64,000 nt of DNA from Campanula takesimana (Eukaryota > Streptophyta > Magnoliopsida > Asterales > Campanulaceae), in the NCBI GenBank assembly GCA_026119855.1, contig JAOWBW010000440.1, positions 868,001 through 932,000 of the forward strand, written 5' to 3'. Position numbers and translations under genes: made by a program. Below, piece by piece: positions 1-11,400 of this stretch; the first letter of the stretch is position 1, and every line of letters starts with the position of its first letter. The notes under the pieces were generated by a model. It had not been told where the DNA came from. It saw nothing but the letters and a program-made list of their open reading frames with translations, and did not search any database.

Positions 1-334
1 ACCGTTGGATTAGTTTCATCAAGTCGTTTGTTGTAGCCATGTACGAAACTTAAAACAAACAACTGAGATTATAAAGAGTTGAAGGAGATGGCATGTCGAA
101 CACAAACAAATACTCTTTCTCTCTCTCGAAAAAAAGTTTGTTTCGTTTGTTTTTTTATGATCAACTCATGTTAAGTTTAACCATACATTAGTGAATATAA
201 TGATCACAGTGAAGTTCTAAAAATTGTTATCAATAAATCACATAATGGGTTATCAATAATATTTTTTTAAAATGTCATTAAGATGATTAGATTGACATTA
301 TCATTTAATTAAAATTCATTTGTGTTGACCATAA
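1..334. other. AT-rich intergenic DNA
   Basis: No coding signal, tRNA or clear repeat boundary is visible in this stretch. It is AT-rich and ends exactly where the Helitron begins. Confidence 0.5.
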
Positions 335-1165
335 TCTATATAATATATAAAAGCAAAAACATTTCAAGCCTTCTCATTAAGCCACGTGGAATTATGACGT
401 GGAAATCCACGTGGCATTATTCTATAGGCAAATGTATATAATACTTATTTCAGGAAATGATTTAGTTTTTTAAAACTGTTTTTTTTTTTAAATCAATCTG
501 AGCTTAAATTACGAAAATATGATTACTTAATTTTAGTAGGCTAAAGATAATGGATATGTTAAATTAAAATATTAGAAATTATAATCATTCAGTTAGTTGA
601 ATTTTAAGATATGGGCTAAAGATAAGAAATGTGATGTAGCAGTATATCTCGGTGAAGAAAATCGAGCCACATATTTTGCAAAAATAAAAATAAAAATAAA
701 AATGAAGGATTCTATAAATAAAGTATGTTTGATGGTTTAAATTACTAATTGATGCGGACACTAAGGCGTTGAAGTTTTTGGAGTAATTTCAGCGAGTGCG
801 CCGAAACCGTCATAACTTTTAACTCCGGATGAACCGCGGAACGCACCGCATATCAAATCGAACGTCGGAGCGAGACGGACAAAAGTCATAGGGCAAAGCC
901 CTTGAGGCAGGGTCTAAAACAACAAAAAAACATTATTTAAGGCCTTAAACGGGCTTCTTTATATCCTTGCAAATGAGATGGTGAACTTATATTCTGAGTT
1001 TGAAAATATCTTTCATCACTTAATATCCTTGCAAATTATATGGTATTATATAGATCACTTAATTTGATTTCGTACCATTATCTCAGTTTGAAAATGCCTT
1101 TCATCCGTTTTTCTTAATTAATTAACTTTATTATTCCCGTCGAATTCCGACGGGTTACTCACTAG
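335..1165 (+). mobile_element. Non-autonomous Helitron, complete
   Basis: The element begins with TCTATATAATATATAAAAGC, a typical plant Helitron 5' end starting TC. It ends with a GC-rich hairpin (1136-1154, 7-bp stem CCCGTCG/CGACGGG, loop AATTC), followed 11 nt later by CTAG. The bases just outside are A (334) and T (1166), as expected for rolling-circle insertion between A and T without target duplication. It has no Rep/helicase gene, so any movement would need a partner. Two CCACGTGG blocks lie near its 5' end (about 383-416). A second copy of the 5' end lies at 62289. Confidence 0.85.
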
Positions 1166-1408
1166 TTAATCAAATGTTACAAACATTCCTGGAAAAAAGA
1201 TAATCTGGTTACAAATACCGGATTTCTCGACAGGTCCCCACTGTTTAGCACGTTGCCGTATCCCACCTTTCTTTCTCCACGCCCTTAGATTTCCCATCAA
1301 CTAAAACTATACAAGCAAAACCCCGCGCATATCACCGACCCCAATCAAACCCTACTCTTGGAATCAATTCGCTTCTCGATCATTCCTGATCCTTCATCCC
1401 CCACTCAT

Positions 1409-1416
1409 CTATATAT
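1409..1416 (+). promoter_or_regulatory. Putative TATA box of the USP gene
   Basis: CTATATAT lies about 70 bp upstream of the ATG at 1485, in a CT-rich leader. The spacing leaves a 5' UTR of roughly 40-45 nt. It is the only good TATA match between the Helitron and the start codon. Confidence 0.5.
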
Positions 1417-1484
1417 TCAAATTCCCTTTCCCTCTCCCAATTCAATTCGCAATTCGAAAAAACTAGAACTAGAATATAATTTCA

Positions 1485-2887
1485 ATGGCGTCAACTGATA
1501 AACAAGTGATGGTGGTCGGAATCGACGACAGCGATCACAGTTTCTACGCTCTCGAATGGACTCTCGATCACTTCATCGTTCCCTCTGCACAGTCCTCTCC
1601 GTTCAAGCTCGTCGTCGTTCACTCCAAACCTACTGCTGTTTCCGCCATCGGCTTCGCCGGTCCCGGTACTGGTTAATTCCACTTTCATTATTCGCATCCG
1701 TGTTATTTTTGTTGGAGTCACTTTTACCAAAAACCTGTTTTACCCCCACACACAAAAAAAAAAAAAATTGTGTAAAACCTGTTTTACATATTACTAAGAG
1801 ATTCTGTCTTACATTGAGGGGGGGGGGGGGGTGAAAACAGTTTTTACACCAAAGCAAGCTAGCGTAAAACAAGTTTTTCTCGAAATTTTAACTTTTTGTT
1901 GTTATCGCAAACGGCAGGAGCTGCTGATGTCTTGCCTCAGGTGGACTCTGATTTGAAGAAGATTGCTGCTAGAGTTATCGCTAAGGCTAAGGAGATTTGC
2001 AATGCTAAATCGGTAATCTATCGTGGCCATTGACTTTGAATTATCAGTATGATTATGATCTTTACACTTAATATTACAGTAGTAATATGAAGAAATTGAA
2101 ATTAGATTACAAAACCAAAGGTTTTGAAGAATTACAAGTCAAATTATAATAAATTGTGAATTCATGTGCTTTTATTCGTAACAGATGATTTACTTTCCTT
2201 GTACTCCCTCCGTCCCAAAATGAATGTATGAAAAAAATGTTCAAATTTACTCTTAATCAAGAGCAAATTTAGCAAATTTGATAAACTTTTGGGACATTAA
2301 TTTAAGGACGGAGGAAGTATATTTTTATATTCGAACGAATTTCCGTGTTGCTGAGTGGTACCCCTCAGGGCTCACACTTATGAGTTAGGGTCATAAGTTG
2401 TTGAAACTAAAATACTAGCTTAAATGTAAGTTGAATGCCATAAGCATTTGCATAGCGAACTGGAGTAATAGTATTATTTAGGACCCATGTAAAAACAAGG
2501 GAACAACTACTATTCATTTTCTTACTGAATTGCTTAAGGTGGCAATTTTTCCATATCCAAATATGTAGGTGACTGATGTGATACTGGAAGTTGTGGAAGG
2601 TGATGCTAGGAACGTTTTATGTGAGGCGGTAGAAAAACACCATGCCTCGGTGTTGGTTGTTGGCAGTCACGGTTATGGGGCCATTAAAAGGTATAATACA
2701 GTAACGGTTAATGTATGCGTTTGCTCATAATTCGGTCAGACGTGATTCTGTTATTAACATAAGAAAAATTGAATGATTTTGCAGGGCTGTGTTGGGGAGT
2801 GTAAGTGACTACTGTGCTCACCATGCTCACTGCACCGTGATGATAGTGAAGAAGCCTAAGATCAAACACGAAGCTCCCTCTCATTAG
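1485..2887 (+). CDS. Universal stress protein (UspA family), 4 exons
   Basis: Exons 1485-1665, 1918-2012, 2569-2690 and 2785-2887 join in frame at GT-AG introns to give 166 aa, the usual size of a single-domain plant USP. The N-terminus carries the first strand and acidic turn (VVGIDDSDHS, residues 10-19). Exons 3-4 give the ATP-binding signature G-x2-G-x9-G-S (G124, G127, G137, S138) and a final hydrophobic strand (VMIVKK). USPs are small alpha/beta (Rossmann-like) cytosolic nucleotide-binding proteins linked to stress tolerance; the ligand here is inferred from the motif. The closest family member I recall is Arabidopsis At2g47710. Intron 2 holds a Stowaway MITE and another MITE sits 20 bp after the stop. 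The ATG at 1485 is the first after the putative TATA box. Confidence 0.92.
2204..2317. mobile_element. Stowaway-type MITE in USP intron 2
   Basis: 114 bp, TIR CTCCCTCCGTCC at the left and the near-inverse GGACGGAGGAAG at the right, flanked by TA at 2202-2203 and 2318-2319. A-rich/T-rich inverted arms run inward. These are the hallmarks of Stowaway (Tc1/mariner) MITEs. Confidence 0.85.
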
Positions 2888-2907
2888 CTCCCAACAATTA
2901 GAATATA

Positions 2908-3010
2908 CTCCCTCTGTCCATAAATGAATGTTAAAAAAAGTTTTAAATTTACTCTTGATCAAGATCAAATTTGAAATTATTTTGGATATTCATTTAGGGA
3001 CAAATGGGAG
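2908..3010. mobile_element. Stowaway-type MITE in the USP 3' flank
   Basis: 103 bp, CTCCCTCTGTCC at the left, an inverted GGGACAAATGGGAG end at the right, TA on both sides. It is related in sequence to the copy at 2204 and begins 20 bp after the USP stop, so it probably forms part of the 3' UTR. Confidence 0.8.
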
Positions 3011-3203
3011 TAATGTTTATATAAAGCTGAGAGAGTATCTTCAATTGTGTCTTGAACTTTTCCATTAAAATCATAAGTGTATTTGCACTTATTGTTTATT
3101 CTTAGTACTATAATTAATCCGAGATTGATTATGCTCGTAAGTTTTACCATTATGTTACGAGTTACACCCTTTGTATATTTGATGACAACCTCTATGTTGC
3201 AAT

Positions 3204-3326
3204 CAAGGTTCTAAAAAGCCAGCAGGGCCTAGCGCCTAGGCGGGTCTAAACGGACTTTGGTGAGGCCGAGAATTCAGAAATAGTTATAATATCTTAGGCG
3301 GGACTTAGGCGCCTTTTAGAACACTG
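3204..3326. mobile_element. hAT-type MITE with GCCTAGGCG palindromes
   Basis: 123 bp with ends CAAGGTTCTAAAA and TTTTAGAACACTG (inverted), bracketed by a perfect 8-bp duplication GTTGCAAT (3196-3203 and 3327-3334). An 8-bp TSD is the hAT signature. The interior holds palindromic GCGCCTAGGCG blocks. A second family member is at 16952-17096. Confidence 0.85.
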
Positions 3327-3403
3327 GTTGCAATGTTGTGCTAGTTGTTGATGGTGGCATCATTTTCTGAGATTGGGAAAAAAAATGAAAAAGAAAAGGA
3401 AAT

Positions 3404-3487
3404 GGGGTGAGAGAGGCTCGAACTCTCGACCTCAGGATAACTCAGAAGCTATGAGACCTACGCGCTAGCCAACTGCGCCACCACCCC
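3404..3487 (-). tRNA. Elongator tRNA-Met (CAT) with 11-nt intron
   Basis: On the minus strand the sequence folds as a full cloverleaf. The acceptor stem is GGGGTGG with TCACCCC, the D arm GCGC...GCGC, and the T arm GAGAG-TTCGAGC-CTCTC carries a good B box. The anticodon CAT is followed by A and then an 11-nt intron (GCTTCTGAGTT, about 3439-3449) at the canonical position 37/38. Plant nuclear elongator tRNA-Met genes are among the few plant tRNA genes with introns, which separates this from initiator Met and plastid copies. No CCA is encoded, as expected for a nuclear gene. Confidence 0.93.
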
Positions 3488-4831
3488 TTGTTGTGAAACT
3501 GCCCTACTTTATTATTCATATTATGATCTTGTTGCTAACGTTTTTTCATAAGCATCTCTCTTTTACATATGTTATATGTACATTAGTATAAATAATGCTA
3601 TTGATAAAGTTCAGTTTATGTTTGTTGTTTATATCGCTACTCTATGAATAAATATATAACCGTGAATAATAATATGATGCTAAAAGATTTTCACTATCAC
3701 TACATCTTGTTTTTATTCAAAACACTTGAATATTCATATGATAAATTTGTAAAGCTATGACAAAAGTAAAAGCTTAAACTGAGAGAATTTTATCTTACAA
3801 ATTTTATGTCCAAAATTATCCAAGGAGCCAATGAGTACGTTTTTTTTTATTGAAAATTCAGTCATATTTCCAACTTGAACAAGTTTTCTTCGATTCAAAC
3901 GTAAAATAAAATTAAATTAAAATTTGATACATGTTATTTATTTCTTTCGTAATGTTACACTTGTTTTTTTCAACGAAGAATAAATGTAGCATTTTAAAAA
4001 CAAAATAGTTGTAGTGCTAGCTTAAAAAATTTTAAATAACAAAAATAAATAGAGCATACTTCCTGATGCCGGAAAAAATGGAGAAGACATCGAAGGAAAC
4101 ACAAGTGAACAAACACGGGTTAACAAACTCGATATTCAAAGGAATCCACCAATGAATATGAGTCAAATCACCACCCAAAGGAACCCAACCTAAGGGATAA
4201 GATAAAACAAGAAGAAATTCATCTTCTTAAACAAGTCACAAAGACTTAATATATTTATATTTCTCAACTCACTACCCTTCAGTAAATAAATCATAACTAA
4301 TTCCAAAAAAATCCAAATGATGATCTGTAAAAAGCAACAGAAAGTAGACTTGTTCCAATTACATATTATAAGATTTCTGTAACTTCATAAATAATTACCA
4401 GATTGCCCTTGAATCGGGCCCAAAATTCTGGTTGAGTATTTTGTTTGTCAACAACTTTTTGTACCAATCTTTCGAATAGTTTTTGTACCGCAAACCCGCT
4501 CCACCAATAATAAATAACAAGGACATGTAGAGGGTACGTTTCCTGCATCACTTCCTAATCTCTCTGTCACAGAATATATTTCTACCTTTTTATTTGCACG
4601 GATATTAGAAAGTGATTTAAGTGTTGTGAGTATAAAAGTAAAGTAAGAGAAAATGAGTGAGAGAGAATAGTAAGTTGATTGGTGTTGTGAGTATAAAATG
4701 AAGAATAGTAAAAATTATTTGTCATTTAAGGAAGTAGGCATATATTCTCAGACAAACTAAAAAGGAAAGGTGGACATATACCCTAAGACAGTGGAATATT
4801 AAACACATTTCCTTAAATGTCTTAAATGTTA
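3488..4831. other. AT-rich intergenic stretch
   Basis: No supported gene is visible. About 4610-4770 has purine-rich phrases (GTGAGTATAAAA, GAGAGAATAGTAAG) matching the interior of Stowaway copies elsewhere in the window, so it is probably a decayed MITE. The short open frame at 4366-4551 (-) shows no recognisable motif. Confidence 0.4.
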
Positions 4832-5098
4832 CTCCCTCTGTCTCAAAATATATGTCGTTTTGGGGGGTAATTTTTATCTAAAAATACTTGTCGTTTTATT
4901 ATTTTCAAGGTTTTTTTTTTTTTTTGTATACCAATTATAGCCTTATTGATGATAGTGAAGTATCTCTTGCACAAGCATTTAAATGTCTAGGTAATTGGAT
5001 TACTTTAGGGGTATATGAGACTTTTTTACATGCATTAATTGCATTTGTTACAAACTGTGCAAATGCTCAAAACGACATCTATTTTGAGACGGAGTGAG
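4832..5098. mobile_element. Stowaway-type MITE upstream of RFI2
   Basis: 267 bp. The left end CTCCCTCTGTCTCAAAATA is inverted at the right as TATTTTGAGACGGAGTGAG, with TA on each side. Inner arms also match (TGTCGTTTT and AAAACGACA). It lies about 340 bp upstream of the RFI2-like start codon. Confidence 0.85.
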
Positions 5099-5435
5099 TA
5101 GGAAGTAACTGGATATTTATTTTAAAAATGAAACAAAATTATTTGAGATAAAAATAAAATAAAAAATGAATTGGGTGACAGGTAAGAAGGGAGGGGAAGG
5201 AAGAAGAGGGACAAAGGTTCCTACAGATAGACGGATAGAGGGTACAGCAAACGGGATTTGATGATATAATAAATACAGTTTTATCCCCTTTTCCGTTTGT
5301 CCAAACATTTTCTCGTCAAATCCCGGGAAAATCTTCTCATTAATTTTCCGACAAATTTTCTGGCAACTTTCTTACTCGCAGCTGATTGTACATGTCAATT
5401 TTTCAACTCTGGATTGAAACAGCTCATAAACATCC
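5099..5435 (+). promoter_or_regulatory. Upstream region of the RFI2-like gene
   Basis: 337 bp between the MITE and the ATG. GATATAATAAATA near 5261-5273 is a possible but weak TATA element about 165 bp upstream of the start. No other motif is convincing. Confidence 0.3.
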
Positions 5436-8400
5436 ATGGTGGGCTCTCAAGACCCCGTCGCTGTAAATGACGATAGCACCACCTCATCTTCCTCGTCGTC
5501 GGCGGTTTCATGCTCGATTTGCCTCGATTTGGTCGCCGATCATGGGGAGAGATCGATTGCCAAGCTGCAATGTGGCCATGAGTTCCATCTCGGTGAGACT
5601 TCTAATTTGTGTGTTTTTTTTTTAATTGATTTCAACAGATCGTTTATTCAGTTGAAACTTGTCAATTTTGTGTACGTTTTTGTTAATTAGGTTTTTGGCT
5701 TGCATGTTGGAATGACCTTGTTTTTCGTTGTTTGTACGATGGTTTTGAATTTGGTCGGAATCAATGTGGTTGTGTGTCTGTTGACAATCGTGTTTGTCTT
5801 CACGTGCCCAGCAATTTTTATGTTGGTCCTCTTGTAGTATTTGAAATCAACTGGAAATTGTCTTTGACTTGACTTGACATTTTTTTTTCCTGAGATGTTA
5901 TGATTTGATGAATGCTTGTGTGGAGTGCGAGAGTTTGATTGAGACTATAAATGGAACAATTCTGACAAACTTAAATGGTTGATTAATTGGTGGTTTTTGA
6001 GTCACCTTTAGGGTTGAAGGTAGTTGAGTCGAAGACAAGCCATGTCCCCAAGCTGAGGAAATTTATTTAATCACGTCTTAGGAGTATGACGAGCATCATC
6101 TAAGTTGAAATGTTTGTCATGGATAAGCAAATGTTTCATATACCAGTTACGCATGTCTCTATAATAGGGACGTGTCTGATTCTTGACACCAACTTCTCTG
6201 CTTCATTTTTCACATTCCTGACTTAAGTTTGGACAACTTAGAGGAGGATAAAACTCTTGAACCATATTCAGCTCATGATACTGGTATGAATACGGTTTGT
6301 ACTGATCCTACTGAGATAGCTTGTTGTGATGTTGTCGAATTTTAATTCTTAACTTTGATGTGGAAACTGAAATCTGCTGTTACTGTACTAGAGTATCGAT
6401 GGGGATCCGGTGCAGTTGAGAGGGAACATAAAAGGAAGAAAAGATAACCAACATAAGTGGAAATTTAAGAGAAAAATCCAATTTGATTCCATTGAACCAA
6501 GTCTTGTAGAAAAAGTTTAGCTGTAGGATGGACTGCCTTTTGGTATATCAAGCTGAAACAGAGAGCCCCTTGATATATTTAAAGAATGCGAGAGACATTC
6601 CACCCACTCAATTTGATTCCATTGAACGAGTTTCCTTGCCATGCCTTTTGAAATACTTCTTGAGTCATCGTTTTTAACCTTAAACTATATCAGCTGAGAA
6701 GGAAGTTCGCTATGTGAGCATAGCATTTAGTACCGGGTCGCGTGCTCTCCCATAATCAGCTACCATTGTGGTTGAGGAGATTTCACGTATAAGAGATGGA
6801 ATGTAGTAGGGCTTGGTGTACTCAAATTGGTACAGGTCTGGGCTGCCCAAGAATGTGCAAATGCTGCATTTTTTGTAAGTATACATCATTATCACAATCC
6901 TATGATAAATTGGCTGACCAAGTGAAAATTGCAGTAAAAACCATCATCTCTAAACTCTGATCAGAATCAAATTTAATTCTTCTTCTGATTGCACCAAATC
7001 CAACCGTTCACTACAAGCTACCTGGTTAAACCGTTCTATTGCCTATTGACAACTTTTATTTCTACCAAATATGTGAAACTTTTAATGTCACCAAACTTTC
7101 GTTTTGATGGTTAACAATACTTCTTATGTTAGGGGAGAAAGAGAAAAAGAGTGAAATGACAGGTGTCATGATTAAATATAGAAGACGTATTTGTGCTATC
7201 AAATTGCATGCATACCACTGACTTCCACGTTGATATACCTTGAAATCTATTTATCATACGCCTAGGCTGAATAATATGTTTCTAGGAATATCTGCGGAAT
7301 CATATTTTTCTAAGAATGTCTTTGAGTTTTTCATATGATCTGTGCAAACAGAAAAGTGTTTTTACATTAGTCTGTTCTATATCACCTGCCGTCATGGTTT
7401 CCTTAAATTTGTTTTTTCTGCAGAAAAGTTTAAATATGTAATCAATATGATGGACAGCTTTATTCAGAAACTTTTAATCTTATTCCATGATTTTCACAGG
7501 AGGCGTACCTCTTAGTGTTCTTATCTCTTATGTTGCTGAAAAAGTATAGTCTTCTAAATGATTTTTGTAAATATCATACAGATTGCATCGGTTCAGCTTT
7601 TAATGTGAAGGGAGTGATGCAATGCCCTAATTGCCGTAAGGTCGAGAAAGGTGGATGGCTTTTTGCAAATGGTTCCGCTCCTTCAATTCCGGCGATCGAC
7701 GAGGTGGACTGGACTCATAATGTGGATCCATTCTATTCTGAAATGGTTAGGATGTACTGCCTTTTAAAATTTTCAAATCTTTATACAAACATTTAGAGAT
7801 TCACTGGCAGGCCTGTGACATGAAACGTGATGGTAATGACTAATGTGTAAGCATAGGAACTTTGTAGCTGAAGTCAAACTTAGTCAGTCTCCTTCACCGG
7901 ATATCACCTGAATACATAGGAAACCAAAATGTCCGGGGGGGGGGGTATATCAAATATGTGAGAATCGAATTACTCTCTCTCAGTATTGCTTTTTAATTAC
8001 AGTGACTCTTTAATGACCCTTATAGTGTAAAACTAGAAGCAATTAGTAGATGGTACATGAAGCATGATAGAAATGTGTTATTACTGGAACTTTGTAGCTG
8101 AACTCATACTTAGTCAACCTTCTTCACCTGATATCGCCTGAATATACTTTAAATAGAATCAATACTGAGGGGCAGAGTACTTTGATTTTCACATGCTTGA
8201 GTCTCAGTGAAGGTTGAAGTTAGGTTTTGGTGTGATACCCCTTTAATGACCCTGATTAAACTATGCCAGAAACACTTGGGTACAAGGGCTGGGTATGTCT
8301 GCTGGTGATGGGTGTCTGGGTCACCAGAGATGTAGGATCTTACACAGTATGTAGGTGCCCAGCTGCTCCGCACATATATCATTTCGACATGCATATGTTG

Positions 8401-11400
8401 CTTGACATGAAGATCCCTGTTACGGAGGCTTAAATATGTTGAAGAGAGGTAACTAGACAACTTAGCAGTTAATGCTTAGTTCTTGTTTCATTTTATTTTT
8501 TTTTCAATTGAAGACATTCCAAAAGATAGCATTTTCATCATTTTTCTTAAATAGTAGGAGCTACTACCCACGTCAAAATAAATTAGATTGAATGTACAAG
8601 AGTGGTAGATCCATGGGGTTCAATGTCACTGAGGAAAGGAATTTGATAAGTGGTTTGCCATGTGATAGAAATTTGATGTTGGAAGAAAAATGAAAAGCAG
8701 AAGTTCTCTGAGATCAAAGATCAGAAATTTCCTGTTTCACCTTTGGTAAGGAAAAACAGAAGTTCTCTGAGATCAAAGATCAACATATCTCTTTCCAATA
8801 TTTAATGTTTTACTCAAAGCAGCTAAACTGTTATTTGCTCATATGTTGCTGCAATTTTCTCCAGTGTTTATGTAATATTAAAGAAATATGCATGGTAGAT
8901 CTAGTGCACGAATTTGCTCGGCATGTACGGTAGGTTCTATTTTACCCTTCATCTGCTAACTGTTGCTTTGGTTTCTAAACATTTTTCAGCCATTTGGTGT
9001 TCCCTGGTGTCCCTTCGGTGGATTTACAGTTCATTCAGCTTTTGAGTAAGTATGATGTGCTTTTTACAGTTTAAGCTTTGCTATCAATCTGTTATAGGTA
9101 TTTTCCTATCATAATTTGGATTTGAAATCTGCACTTAATTCTGAAAACACTAGCCTTGTTCTGCTTTACCCATATACCAAATGGGTTTCCCTTGAGGTTC
9201 AAAGAATACAAGGCAAAAGGCCACTCAAGCGTATGGAGATATCGATTTTTTGTCTCGGTCTTTTGTTCGGCCGACCCTACAAAATCCACTATGCTTGTGT
9301 TGGGTTAATGCCAATAACATTTTTGGCATCCACTAATATTAATCTTCATCTGACTGGCATCTCATTGCCAAAAAAGAGAAAAGAAAAAGCAACCTGGTGC
9401 TACAAGAGCTTCCACTTAGGTGGGGGGTTTAGAGAGGGTTGGACGCACACGGATTAAAGTAGACATCCTTGCCTTGCATTTAATTGCAAGAAGCTGGGTC
9501 CGCAACTCGAGCCTGTGACCTCCAAGTCACATGGCAGCAACACCAACCGTTCTGCCAAGGCTCCTCTTCTGGCATCTCATTGCTACTTGAATTAAGATAA
9601 GTTCCTTTATAAGAGAAACAATGATATAGTTTTTTATCCCTGACTCACTTGGTTTGCTTAGTCCCTGGATTGTTTGACTCCGCAAACCTACAAATGAAAA
9701 ATGTTGTACCAGTCTGAACTCTGTGTAGAATTCTGCCTTCTTGTTCTCCTTGTGGTGTTCAGTATGATTTTGTTGTGTTCTTGTATCTCCGTAAACCTGA
9801 CATCTTAGGTTAAAAGGTTGAGACTTCTCAGTTGCTAACAATTTGTTCCTGCACCCAACCCATAGGCGTTGCTAAGTAGTTTCTAGCAGTTAGTCTTTGT
9901 ATCAATGTTGATATTCTTTTTCTTTGTTTCCCTTACTTTATACTCATATATTTGTTTCTATAGCCTGAGCTTGTGTGGTATAAAAAGTTCTTGGAGTTTC
10001 ACAGGCACCTAGAGTTATGTAACATTTTCAATATAGATCAAGGGCTTGTCTGGTGCACAGTTTTAAAACCGAGTTTTAAAAACGGAGTAGTTTTTGAAAC
10101 TGAGCTTTTTAAAACGGAAATTTATTTTCGTAAATGTGTTTGGTGCATCATTTTAAAACGTTACACTAAAAATGTTAAATGACGGATACATCCTTCCTAT
10201 TAAATAAACATTTACATTATAATAATAATAAAATTACATTTCTTTTCACCATAAGGTACAATGAAAATATATGAAGATACAGTAGATGAAATGAACAAGC
10301 AAAAACAAGAAAACTTAGTCTCACATAATGGTAAAATAATACTACTAATAAATAAAAATGAAATCATTCTTTCAAAAAAATAAAAAATAATAAAAATAAT
10401 AATCAAAGAGATCAGATAGAATCAAAATACTCCTCAACTTCATTAATTAATTGCATCCCTTGTTTACCCTTCTCCATAACTCTGAAGAAACATTCCCCCA
10501 CTTTTCCTTCTCTCTCTATATCCCTCAGTCCCCTCCCTCCGCTAAACTTTCTAACCTTCCATGCCATGGATTCCGATCTTTGTAATGTTCTATGATTCCT
10601 TTCCGATGGTAGTTCGATTAGTATATTCTTGGGTCCTCACATCAATTTCACTTCCATGGATCCTTTCACAGAAATAAAAGTCTGTATTTCCGATCTTTGT
10701 AATGTTCTATAAAATCAGAGCAGAGCCGCAAGGAAGAAAGAAAGGGCAGGTTTGTCCAAAGTTTGAGTCCAGCGGTGCGTTCGTAGATGCCGCTCCAAAA
10801 TGCTGCGGCGAAAACGGTATCTCCGTTTGAAGACGCAGTCAATTAAAACTCTGCATTGATACGCTAAATAACTAAACGGCCTGCGTTTCGAAGTGCCGTT
10901 TCTGCCGAAACGCTCCACCAAACAGGGTCTAATACTATTACAGTTTTGCCTCAACCAACCTTTTGCTCTTAGCAAGTGTAAGTCATGATGGCTTTGCACT
11001 TTTTTGGGTCAAAGAAATTTGATTTTAAATGTTAACACAGAAAAACAAATTTGTGAAATTAAAAATAAAGAAGAAGAGTGAATCATGGTAAATCTATGCA
11101 TTTCACGAAACTCTGATATGGTGCCATTTTTAACATATGTACTGCCCGTTGATTTGTTTATTTAGTTATTTGTTGATAAATATCCAGTTGCTTTATACAG
11201 TCTGCACTTGGTTGGATTATTTCACTGCTCATCTTTATTCCATTTCAACTTCACCTATGGCTTGAGCTGTAATTGAACTGCACATATATGGATTGCTGTC
11301 CCTAAATGATTTGTCTAACCTATTTTTACTTCAAACTTCCAGGGAACTGGAATCTCTTTCAAGTACCTGTAAGTATTTAGATTTTCTTGCCCTCGTTCAA

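Noticed and set aside
3404..3487. Plastid- or mitochondrion-derived tRNA
   Set aside because: The 11-nt intron after CAT and the stem sequences fit the nuclear elongator tRNA-Met, and no organellar flank is present.
8149..8460. 103-codon minus-strand frame
   Set aside because: Lies wholly in RFI2 intron 2, without domain or splice support.
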